DNA of 64,000 bases from Archivesica marissinica (lineage: Eukaryota; Mollusca; Bivalvia; Venerida; Vesicomyidae): the NCBI GenBank assembly GCA_014843695.1, contig CM026390.1, positions 9,060,977 through 9,124,976 of the forward strand, in the 5' to 3' direction. Below, in pieces: positions 23,903-34,700 of this stretch; the first letter of the stretch is position 1; the number at the start of each line of letters is the position of its first letter. A program made the position numbers and the translations under genes. The notes under the pieces are model-generated. The model was not told where the DNA came from. It worked only from the letters and a program-made list of their open reading frames with translations, and ran no database searches.

Positions 23903-24971
23903 TAAAGCACAGTTTTTTAGGCAGGCCGTTTTTGGCCATTATTACGAATAAGGGATAATAAAACAAAAACAGTTGATTAACCAATCGGATTGCATCAAAT
24001 TTCTTTGCAGTATCGTAAATATATGTTATAAAAACGTTCCTGCAATCTCGGTGTAAATCTTGACTGCTACACTAACACTCGACCAATCAAATCATTGGGG
24101 TGCGAGATCTGAAACACGTATAACCTCCGGCCCAGGCCTGTAGGTCATAAAACTTTGCTCCAATCACAACCTCGTTCTAGAGCTTCTGATTGGTTCAGCT
24201 GAGTGTAAACATCAAAGTCAACCAATCAAATCACTCGAGTTTGAAATCTGAGAAAAGTTTTATAACCTCGGGCACTGATGTTGGTTCAAACCACAGGCAC
24301 AAGACACAATTTTTGTTTTTGCCCCCTATGGTCATATAGTAAGTAATGTTTACTAGACTTACTATATGATCATAGGGGGCAAAAAAAGTTTCTTGTGTCT
24401 GTGGATCAAACAAGCAATGAGAGACATCTCCAATTTTTATTACCTCCCTTGGCAGATAATATCTGATTTATTCCAAAATGTGAATAGGTCCTTTTAGTTA
24501 GAATCCTTTGTTTTACTGTTGTTCCCAGATGTTGCGGTATGATAATTGTGATTTTATCAAAATCGTGTTAATTAACTGATAGCATTGTTTTACAAATAAG
24601 TACTCCTTGCATATACTGTAGGAGATCTGTCGAGATAGTGGAATACAATTGCTAGTATGTTATGCAAAGGAAACAACAATAAAAACAGAGGAAAACATTT
24701 AATAGGACCTATCTACTTTTAGGGAGTATTCAAGGGCAGTAACTGACCGCTGTCTCTCATTGTGGCTACACCAGGGCAGAACGACACGTAATATAATTTA
24801 CATATTAAGTAAAACATGTGTACAAAAAGTGAGGCCAGTATTAAATATATCACATGGGTTTCAGCACTACATACAGTTAATAGTATAATAAAAACACACT
24901 TAAAACATGAAGATTATGCACTACCCTTGTTCTATGGCCTCCGCAGGCGAGTCTAATCAGCCAAGTGTTTA
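23903..24971. other. Gene-free spacer with a foldback element
   Basis: A hairpin at about 24297-24413 pairs ACAGGCACAAGACACA / GCCCCCTATGGTCATATAGT with ACTATATGATCATAGGGGGC / TTGTGTCTGTGG. CCAATCAAATCA-type motifs recur at 24078-24240. No gene seen. Confidence 0.6.
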
Positions 24972-25817
24972 TTAACCCTTTGCTTGCTGAGTAATTAAGA
25001 AATAATAATTATCAACCGTGGTATATCGCAGAATAACATGAGTTTGAAGTTCTTATATGTAGAAATATATCACGAGTGATATATTTCTACGCATAAGAAC
25101 GACAAACGAGGGTTATTCTGCGATATACCACGGTTGATACTTATTATTTCGATTCTAACACGACTTACTTCTAATAATCAAAGGAGTATTTTCTTCAAAC
25201 GCCGTGATACTCCGCTGCATTTGGCTTTCGAAACTTCCTCCCGCGTAAGGGGTGATGACGTTATTTTTTATGGAAAATATCAATCTAGTGCATAAATGAA
25301 CACAAGTTGTAACTGATCAATAATTGTATTTATTTTGTTAAATAAAACTGTACAGAATAGTAACTGAAACGTTACTTAACAGAAAAACAAGACGGCCAAG
25401 AGATTATCTGATTCTAAAAATAGCTCACTTCCGCGAATTCCCATGGTAGTATTTACAAACAACACGTGACTTTCATTCATAAAACTTTACACGCATTATA
25501 TAATTGGAATACGGTAGCCAAAACACGGTGCGCGCGCAGCATAGTTCAAGGTAGGTATATCGCAGAATAACCCGAGGTAGATTTTACTCTACAAGTATGT
25601 ATGTTATTAGCTGGGTCGTGTTAGAATATAAAATAACATTTGCAAACAACATAGAACAGGACCTATGTTGTTCGTTATTCAGCCAACTGTTTTAGCTCCA
25701 CTATCCGAATAGCAAACAGCATAGAGCCTGATCTGACGGCACATTCTGTGCCGTCTGATCTGGCTCTATGTTGTTTGCAAAAGTGATTTTATCTGCCGCT
25801 AGCGTGCAAAGGGTTAA
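24972..25817. mobile_element. piggyBac-like MITE, family 2, with nested insertion
   Basis: TTAA-CCCTTTGCTTGCTGAG at the left; right end CTAGCGTGCAAAGGG-TTAA. Compared with 16995-17405, about 600 bp are inserted after GCTGAGTAA. The insert starts with a long hairpin whose arms contain CCGTGGTATATCGCAGAATA at 25018-25055 and its inverse at 25112-25150. Confidence 0.75.
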
Positions 25818-25985
25818 CAATATACATTTTATGTGTACAATGTGTACATCTATAAAACGAATTCATGTTTAAAAGATAAACGCTGCACATATACAATACT
25901 AATGGAGCAAAATAAATGTGTTGCAAACAACAGGTGTTCTACAATATGCTAAGTAATGTTAAATGTGCTATGTAAAGAAATCGGA

Positions 25986-28262
25986 CTACAGTCAAACTGG
26001 TCTTATGCAGCCAGTTCAGGGAGTCAAACTGTCTTGTGGTCATCCAAGGCAGTCAAACAGGTATTACCTAGCCAGGCGTGGCAGTTTAATGCAGGGTGGT
26101 TGCTTAATATAGGTTTGGAGCTTAATACAAGGTGGCTGTTTAATATAGGTTTGGAGCTTAATACAGGGTGGCTGTTTAATATAGGTTTGGAGCTTAATAC
26201 AGGGTGGCTGTTTAATATAGGTTCAGAGCTTTATACAGGGTGGCTGTTTAATATAGGTTTGGAGCTTAATACAGGGTGGCTGTTTAATATAGGTTTGGAG
26301 CTTAATACAGGGTGGCTGTTTAATATAGGTTCAGAGCTTAATACAAGGTGGCTGTTTAATATAGGTTAGGAGTTTAATACAGGGTGGCTGTTTAATATAG
26401 GTTCAGAGCTTAATACAGGGTGGCTATTTAATATAGGTTTGGAGCTTAATACAGGGTGGCTGTTTAATATAGGTTCAGAGCTTAATACAGGGTGGCTGTT
26501 TAATATAGGTTCAGAGCTTAATACAGGGTGGCTGTTTAATATAGGTTCAGAGCTTAATACAGGGTGGCTGTTTAATATAGGTTCAGAGCTTAATACAGGG
26601 TGGCTATTTAATATAGGTTTGGAGCTTAATACAGGGTGGCTGTTTAATATAGGTTCAGAGCTTAATACAGGTTGGCTGTTTAATATAGGTTCAGAGCTTA
26701 ATACAGGGTGGCTGTTATAATATAGGTTTGGAGCTTAATACAGGGTGGCTGTTTAATATAGGTTCAGAGCTTGATACAAGGTGGCTGTTTAATATAGGTT
26801 CAGAGCTTAATACAGGGTGGCTGTTTAAAATAGGTTCAGAGCTTAATACAGGGTGGCTGTTCAATATAGGTGTGGAGCTTAATACAGGGTGGTTGTTTAA
26901 TATAGGTTCAGAGCTTAATACAGGGTGGCTGTTTAATATAGGTTTGGAGCTTAATACAGGGTGGTTGTTTAACATAGGTTAAGAGCTTAATACAGGGTGG
27001 CTGTTTAATATAGGTTTGGAGCTTAATACAGGGTGGTTGTTTAACATAGGTTCAGAGCTTAATACAGGGTGGTTGTTTAATATAGGGTTGGAGCTTAGTT
27101 TATACAAATTTATTTTAGCTCGATTGCGAAACAAGTTATTTCAACTTATATAAATCACTCTCGAGACCTCATTCCTGATGGAATCCATCGCCACGAGGGA
27201 GAGAGAAGAGGCAATGTGGAATTTAAATGCCTTGCCTAAGGGCACAATCGTAACAGCTCCAGTGGGGCTCGAACTCCGGACCTTTCGCACATGAAGCGAA
27301 CACGCATCCACTGCGCTATCACGACTTCCTAGGAGCTTAATACAGGGTGGCTGTTTAATATAGGGTTGGAGCTTAATACAGGGTGGTTGTTTAATATAGG
27401 GTTGGAGCTTAATACAGGGTGGTTGTTTAATATAGGTTTGGAGCTTAATACAGGGTGGCTGTTTAATATAGGTTCAGAGCTTAATACAGAGTGGCTGTTT
27501 AATATAGGTTCAGAGCTTAATACAGGGTGGCTGTTTAATATAGGTTCAGAGCTTAATACAGGGTGGCTGTTTAATATAGGTTCAGAGCTTAATACAGGGT
27601 GGCTGTTATAATATAGGTTTGGAGCTTAATACAGGGTGGCTGTTTAATATAGGTTCAGAGCTTAATACAGGGTGGCTGTTTAATATAGGTTCAGAGCTTA
27701 ATACAGGGTGGCTGTTTAATATAGGTTCAGAGCTTAATACAGGGTGGCTGTTTAATATAGGTTCAGAGCTTAATACAGAGTGGCTGTTTAATATAGGTTC
27801 AGAGCTTAATACAGGGTGGCTGTTTAATATAGGTTCAGAGCTTAATACAGGGTGGCTGTTTAATATAGGTTCAGAGCTTAATACAGGGTGGCTGTTATAA
27901 TATAGGTTTGGAGCTTAATACAGGGTGGCTGTTTAATATAGGTTCAGAGCTTAATACAGGGTGGCTGTTTAATATAGGTTCGGAGCTTAATACAGGGTGG
28001 CTGTTTAATATAGGTTCGGAGTTTAATATAAGGTGGCTGTTTAATATAAGGTTGGAGCTCAATACAGGGTGGCTGTTTAATATAGGTTCAGAGCTTAATA
28101 CAGGGTGGCTGTTTAATATAGGTTCGGAGCTTAATACAGGGTGGCTGTTTAATATAGGTTCAGAGCTTAATACAGGGTGGCTGTTTAATATAGGTTCAGA
28201 GCTTAATACAACGTGGTTGTTTAACATAGGTTCAGAGCTTAATACAGGGTGGCTGTTTAAGT
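25986..28262. repeat. Minisatellite, 36-bp unit, ~55 copies, interrupted by a SINE
   Basis: Unit GGCTGTTTAATATAGGTTCA then GAGCTTAATACAGGGT (36 bp = 12 codons, LNTGWLFNIGSE in the open register). The left border (25986-26084) has CAGTCAAAC and GCAGCCAG motifs of the dispersed ACAGTCA element. Open frames are broken by scattered TAA and TTATAA units, which argues against coding. SINE insertion at 27098-27331. Confidence 0.95.
27098..27331 (-). mobile_element. SINE-A inserted in the 36-bp array, with target-site duplication
   Basis: Full-length SINE-A (tail at left, head GGAAGTCGTGATAGCGCAGT at right). The array word GGAGCTTA flanks it on both sides (27090-27097 and 27332-27339): an 8-bp target-site duplication. 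Confidence 0.92.
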
Positions 28263-28283
28263 ATAATCAGAAGTGACCGCAAA

Positions 28284-28676
28284 TACATGTATATCCAGGT
28301 ACAAGTATACATGTATATCCATGTACAAGTATACATGCATATCCATGTACAAGTATACCCATGCACAAGTATACATGTATATCCATGTACAAGTATACAA
28401 GTATATCCATGCACAAGTATACATGTATATCCATGTACAAGTATACAAGTATATCCATGCACAAGTATACATGTATATCCATGTACAAGTATACCCATGC
28501 ACAAGTATACATGTATATCCATGTACAAGTATACAAGTATATCCATGCACAAGTATACCCATGTACAAGTATACATGTATATCCATGTACAAGTATACAT
28601 GTATATCCATGTACAAGTATACATGTATATCCATGTACAAGTATACATGTATATCCATGTACAAGTATACATGTAC
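28284..28676. repeat. Minisatellite of GTATAC/ACATGT words, 24- and 18-bp units
   Basis: Units GTATACATGTATATCCATGT then ACAA, with GCACAAGTATACCC variants. Rich in self-complementary 6-mers. All lengths are multiples of 3 or nearly so, giving open frames on both strands that are not credible genes. Confidence 0.93.
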
Positions 28677-29092
28677 ACGAGTGCCGTTATTATGTCACAA
28701 CCAGTAATTACAACATTACGTAAAACAAAAATTAACTGGATGTGTCGGGAGACGGTCGGTGCTTCTTTCCGGGTTCCCACTGCTCTCAGTATTTCACTCT
28801 CAAGTGAGAGTGGATATTTCAATTCTCCAGAGGCCGTAATTCAAATCGATGTTGTGTCTCAATGTGCACCATTTCAACACAGTGGTCAAAATTTGGTATG
28901 TCAATGTACACTGTGGTGACTAGGAGTGTTGTGTGCACACTATCGGTCGAATATGTCTCAATATGAAGAACTTGCATCCAACATTGATTGTCGGTCACAA
29001 AAGAAATACGGACAAAGGATCGAAAAGACGCCGACAAAGTCATCACAACATAACTAGACATTTTTAAAAAACAACCTCGGACATATCACTGC
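28677..29092. other. Gene-free spacer
   Basis: No coding homology recognised on either strand; open frames continue here only from the adjacent array. Confidence 0.5.
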
Positions 29093-29415
29093 ATTGAAAT
29101 TCAACTTCTTTCTCCGTTTAAAGTTTCGAACCTTGTATTGGCTGTACATGTACAAGTGTACATTACCGTACTTTATCTGCAACTATTTATTTTTAAGTGG
29201 TTATTGCACCCTCACCCCACCCCCTCCCACTAGAAATAGGATAGGACCAATTGTTTTGAAATATTTTAAAATTTTATCATTTAGAGACCGGTCAGTTTCA
29301 TAAAATTTCAAGTATTTTCGGAGACATCAACAGCAATACATACAGCTTCCTATATGGATATTGAAGGAAAATAAGCCCCAATGATGGCCGCTACATTTTG
29401 GACAAACCAGTTTTA
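29093..29415. repeat. Segmental duplication, first copy
   Basis: Starts TTTCTCCGTTTAAAGTTT and runs through GGCTGTACATG, TGCACCCTCACCCC, CCAATTGTTTTGAAATAT and GCCCCAATGATGGCCGCTAC to CCAGTTTTACTAGTA. A second copy begins at about 29418 and resumes at 30338-30642. Confidence 0.88.
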
Positions 29416-29455
29416 CTAGTATTGAAAGTCATCTTTTTTCTCCGTTTAAAGTTTA

Positions 29456-30337
29456 GAACTATTAGAAGATTCAACCAATCAAAATGACTGAGTCTCGATT
29501 GATTCAAAGAATTCTCTCAATCGGCATATAATCCTTCAACTTGAGTCACAGACTCTTTGATTGGTTGTATCTATTAAAGAATTATCTCATTCAACCAATA
29601 ATAATCCTTCAACTTGAGTCACAGACTCTTTGATTGGTTGTATCTATTAAAGAATTATCTCATTCAACCAATAATAATCCTTCAACTTGAGTCACAGACT
29701 CTTTGATTGGTTGTATCTATTAAAGAATTATCTCATTCAACCATAATAATCCTTCAACTTGAGTCACAGACTCTTTGATTGGTTGTATCTATTAAAGAAT
29801 TATCTCATTCAACCAATAATAATCCTTCAACTTGAGTCACAGACTCTTTGATTGGTTGTATCTATTAAAGAATTATCTCATTCAACCATAATAATCCTTC
29901 AACTTGAGTCACAGACTCTTTGATTGGTTGTATCTATTAAAGAATTATCTCATTCAACCAATAATAATCCTTCAACTTGAGTCACAGACTCTTTGATTGG
30001 TTGTATCTATTAAAGAATTATCTCATTCAACCAATAATAATCCTTCAACTTGAGTCACAGACTCTTTGATTGGTTGTATCTATTAAAGAATTATCTCATT
30101 CAACCAATAATAATCCTTCAACTTGAGTCACAGACTCTTTGATTGGTGTATCTATTAAAGAATTATCTCATTCAACCAATAATCCTTCACTTGAGTCACA
30201 GACTCTTTGATTGGTAGTATCTATTAAAGAATTATCTCATTCAACCAATAATCCTTCCACTTGAGTCACAGACTCTTTGATTGGTTGTATCTATTAAAGA
30301 ATTATCTCATTCAACCAATAATAATCCTTAACTCGAG
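29456..30337. repeat. Minisatellite, 73-bp unit x~11, splitting the second duplicate
   Basis: Unit CTTGAGTCACAGACTCTTTG, ATTGGTTGTATCTATTAAAG, AATTATCTCATTCAACCAAT, AATAATCCTTCAA. Each copy holds TGAGTCA and an inverted pair ATTGGTTG / CAACCAAT. Copies are almost identical. Confidence 0.93.
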
Positions 30338-30642
30338 TCTTGTTTTGGCTGTACATGTATTAGAAAACGCACGTGTGCATTACCGTACTTTATCTGCACC
30401 TATTTATTTTGAGTGGTTATTGCACCCTCACCCCCCCCCCCCTCTAGAAATAGGACTGGGACCAATTGTTTTGAAATATATTAAAATTTTATCGTTTAGA
30501 GACAGGCAAGTTTCATCAAATTCCAAGTATTTTCGGTGACATCAACAGCAATACATACAGCTTCCCATATGGACATTGAAGGAAAATAAGCCCCAACGAT
30601 GGCCGCTACCTTTTGGACAAACCAGTTTTTTACTAGTATAGT
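30338..30642. repeat. Segmental duplication, remainder of second copy
   Basis: CTTGTTTTGGCTGTACATG through GATGGCCGCTAC to CCAGTTTTTTACTAGTA, aligned with 29132-29415. Includes a C-run (30431-30442). Confidence 0.88.
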
Positions 30643-30989
30643 GTTGGTATAGGGTCACTGAAACATCATTCTGAAATCACACAAATGGTTCAGAGATTAA
30701 TTAAATTCTCATATACGGTAAATTAGCCGTTCCTCTTGTTGGCCATATATATGACAAACCAATCAGTTTGCATAAACTGGGTAAGGGGTCATCCAAATGA
30801 ATGACCTTAAAATAGTATCTGTGAACAGGATGTTAACGGTTCTCTTGACCAGGGGTTCTGGGTGCATCATGACCATCTGTATAAAGTTGGGATCACCAAT
30901 GTATCACTACTGTAGTGGTAGTACACACAGGATCTATCCCTCATTATACCATACATTACAAAAATTACTCATTCAATAGCTTTTCGAAT

Positions 30990-31168
30990 AAGACTTAAAA
31001 CCGACGTCTTGTGCCAGTGCTTTACAACATTCACATAAAAGAACCAGGAGACTTTGGAATGGGTCTCTGTCTGTATCATTGCACTATCCTCTGAAATCTA
31101 TAATAACTAATATCTTCAAGAGGCGTCGCTCATATTGGCAACCAGTAGCGACGATAAATAACCGGAAA
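30990..31168 (+). mobile_element. SINE-B copy, 5'-truncated
   Basis: From CCGACGTCTTGTGCCAGTGC to GCGACGATAAATAACCGGAA, with GGAATGGGTCTCTGTCTGTA. Head absent. Left neighbour (30643-30989) has nothing recognised. Confidence 0.8.
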
Positions 31169-31321
31169 GTACATCACCGTATTACAACCTGTTAAGATTA
31201 AAATACATGCGGTTCTTTCATAGATAGTAAAGACATTATTTTGGTAGCATTAAGTGATTCCAACGGTGGGCGTATAATTATACATTCAACAGATGTGATT
31301 TGTAATTACGTTAAAAGTTAG

Positions 31322-31700
31322 AACATAGACCAGTGTATACAAATGGAGAACATACAATATTCAGACATTTCCCAGCATGCACTTCTCGTATCTAAATGTC
31401 TGCCTGCTAGCTAACGTGGACACAGAGACCAGTGTATACAAATGGAGAACGTACAATATTCAGACATTTCCCAGCATGCACTTCTCGTATCTAAATGTCT
31501 GCCTGCTAGCTAACATAGACCAGTGTATACAAATGGAGAACGTACAATATTCAGACATTTCCCAGCATGCACTTCTCGTATCTAAATGTCTGCCTGCTAG
31601 CTAACATGGACACAGAGACCAGTGTATACAAATGGAGAACGTACAATATTCAGACATTTCCCAGTATGCTCTTCTCGTATCTAAATGTTTGCCTGCTAGC
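31322..31700. repeat. Tandem repeat ~95 bp x4 covering the ZUP1 stop codon / 3' UTR
   Basis: Units with CATAGACCAGTGTATACAAA, TTCAGACATTTCCCAGCATG and GTCTGCCTGCTAGCTAAC. The rightmost copy ends in GCTAGC, which contains the TAG stop of ZUP1 exon H. The copies would be transcribed as 3' UTR. Confidence 0.88.
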
Positions 31701-31731
31701 TCAATCTCTCCGACTTGATAATTTCATGATC
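31696..31731 (-). CDS. ZUP1: ZUP1 terminal coding exon H
   Basis: The acceptor TTGTATTATTTCAG precedes 31731. The phase-0 reading gives DHEIIKSERLS and a TAG stop at 31698-31696. ZUP1 proteins end with a short tail shortly after the LSEEE/LSEHEY segment, commonly closing in a basic-acidic SER/AEK motif, so this fits in length, phase and character. The exon is only 36 coding bases; I accept it because of the strong acceptor, correct phase and tail similarity. The stop codon lies inside the first copy of a ~95-bp tandem repeat that would form the 3' UTR. Confidence 0.75.
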   Translation of the reverse strand, partial: DHEIIKSERLS

Positions 31732-34700
31732 CTGAAATAATACAAGCGCATGTGTTTAATAAATACGCAATAATGCTGTAATTGTTAATTAGTAGTGGAA
31801 ATAGACGAAATTTGTTTTGTTTCAGTGCACAGGCAGATATGTAACAGTACTTTGACTGTGTGACAATTTGTATAGAAGACATTTGGCTAAAAAAAGTAAA
31901 AAAGATAGAGGGGGAAAAAAGAGGTGTAGTCTATAAAAAAATTGAGTTTTTAAAAAATATTTACTATCAAAGCACTGTTACGTCTGCCTGTGTTTCAGTG
32001 TATGAAATTGAAAACATTATTATCAGACATGGCGTTACGCTGATATGAAGCTATGTGTTATGTGACTCCCCTAAGCTTGCCGCATAAGGCAACGTTGCAC
32101 CGATTGACCTTATATTCCTGCACAGATAGAAGTCCTGCTACAACCACTATCTGGTACAGCTTTCAGATTTACCTTATATTCCTGCTCAGATAGAAGTCCG
32201 GCTACAACCACTATCTGGTACAGCTTTCAGATTTACTTTATATTCCTGCACAGATAGAAGTCTGGCTACAACCACTATCTGGTACTGCTTTCAGATTTAC
32301 CTTATATTCCTGCACAGATAGAAGTCCGGCTACAACCACTATCTGGTACAGCTTTCAGATTTACCTTATATTCCTGAACAGATAGAAGTCCGGCTACAAC
32401 CACTATCTGGTACTGCTTTCAGATTTACCTTATATTCCTGCACAGATAGAAGTCCTGCTACAACCACTATCTGGTACTGCTTTCAGATTTACTTTATATT
32501 CCTGCACAGATAGAAGTCCTTCTACAACCACTATCTGGTACTGCTTTCAGATTTACCATATATTCCTGCACAGATAGAAGTCCTTCTACAACCACTATCT
32601 GGTACTGCTTTCAGATTTACCTTATATTCATGCTCAGATAGAAGTCCGGCTATAACCACTATCTGGTACTGCTTTCAGATTTACCATATATTCCTGCACA
32701 GATAGAAGTCCTTCTACAACCACTATCTGGTACACCTTTCATATTTACCTTATATTCATGCTCAGATAGAAGTCCGGCTACAACCACTATCTGGTACTGC
32801 TTTGCTTTCAGATTCTCCAAAGGTTTTCTCAACGTTCTCATCAGATTAGCATTAACAATGCTGTGGAATAACTGCATCTGTTTCTTCCTAGCACTCGGAT
32901 CAAACATCAGCAGACGTAAACTTTTGTCCTTCAACTCTTCTATACCAACAATTGTACGACTATGACCTATCATGATACAAAAATTGCGAGAATACAACAC
33001 TGACACAAATCTAATCATACTTTTAAATGACAAGGAACACATCACCTTAACTTTATACAAATTTATTTTAGCTCGATTGCGAAACAAGTTCCTTCAACTT
33101 ATATTAACCACTATCGAGACCTCATTCCTGATGGAATCCATCGTCATGAAGGAGAGAAAAGAGGCAATGTGGAATTTAAATGCCTTGCCTAAGGGCACAA
33201 TCGTAACGGCGCCAGCGGGGCTCGAACTCCGGACCTTTCGCACCTGATGCAAACGGTTCGATGGGACACGAATACATATAGAAAAAAGATGTGCATAACG
33301 AAATAATACACATACCCACCCAAATAGTCTTAATACCAAAAGTCTCTTTAACCCATTCAACCCCAAGTAACTGACATGGACTGGTGCATGATATTTAACC
33401 CATTAACACCAAGTAACTGACATGGATTGGTGCATGCTATTTTTAGACCAATAAATTAATAAGAAAATTACCTTTGGACCAGTTCATTTATCAAAATGGG
33501 TAATTTTATCTAAAAATAGTAATAATTATTACTGGCAAAAAAGTGCAGATCCTGATGAGACGGCTCGTTACGAGCCGGCTCATCTGGATCTACACTTTTC
33601 ATAAGCCTATTTAGAGGCCTGTGGGGTTGAAAGGGTTAAACAATTCACAGTGACTAAATAAACTTTTAGAGCCGTCTAATAGCGGTAAACTAATGACTCG
33701 GACACCGTAACTTGAAATAAAACAAGATGGCCATTCATTTTGAAATTTGTGATGTCATAACATGTAATACTTTTTGTATGACTGATAAAATACGGCATGA
33801 AGGAGAGGACAATCATAAGCTATACAGCTTTCTGTCCAATTCCTTATATCAGTTGTTGTAAATAATCATGTACTGACAGAAAATAAATATGTTTAAACTA
33901 AAAAATGAAACTATTGTATCTTCTTTGGATCCTATATACACAACAAGACATATAACTCTCAAAAATGGAATAATTTTGCATTATGTAGTAAATGCTATTT
34001 AATCTTAAAGAATGTTATTGCTTAAATACAGACGGATCTGTCGTCCAGTAGTCAACACATTGTACTGGTAATCCAGAGATCGCAGGTTCGATCCCCCGTC
34101 TGACCCTAATAAAATTAACAGTCTTTCAAATGGGACATTTAACCGAGGTCTCAAATGCTTTACATCGTGCATGTAAAAGAACCAGAGAAGACTCTGGAAT
34201 GGGTCTCTGTCTGTATCATGATGTCATAGATATAACATATAGCAGGTTTAAATACAAGACAGCAGACTGGAATCCTGCCTACACATGTTTAAATACAGCA
34301 AACAACTGGAAACCAGACTACCTACCTTGATGTTGTAAATATAAAGGTGGTTTAAACACAGCAGGTTTTTCATAATAGGTCTTCACCCATTCAAACAGTG
34401 TGGGATGTGTTCCGTTCGGGCCCGACGGGTTGTGAAAATCTAACAATCTACATCTGAAATAAAACATGCAAATAGTTTTAAAGGAAAAGCGTCAACAGCC
34501 TTCGCATGACCTTTTCAGAAATATTTTCATAATACTTTTAACAAATCTTGTACAGCAATTTAAAATTACTGGATTAATCAGACGACAGCGACATAAGCTG
34601 CAACCATTTCTACTACCTGTGTGATGCCATAGCAACAGTTTTCATGATGGTGGAAGTCGTGATAGCGCAATGGATGCGCGTTCACTTCAGGTGCAAAAGG

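Noticed and set aside
25956..28276. LNTGWLFNIGSE repeat protein, 12-residue period
   Set aside because: In-frame periodicity follows from the 36-bp unit; the frame is broken repeatedly by TAA units and by a SINE, and stops are not avoided.
28232..28919. Tyr/Cys/Met-rich frames on both strands at the GTATAC array
   Set aside because: Low-complexity palindromic array; frames on both strands have equal length and no homology.
32972..33366. Frames around 33.0-33.4 kb on both strands
   Set aside because: They read through a SINE-A and the end of a MITE in intron 6; only the exon G part has homology.
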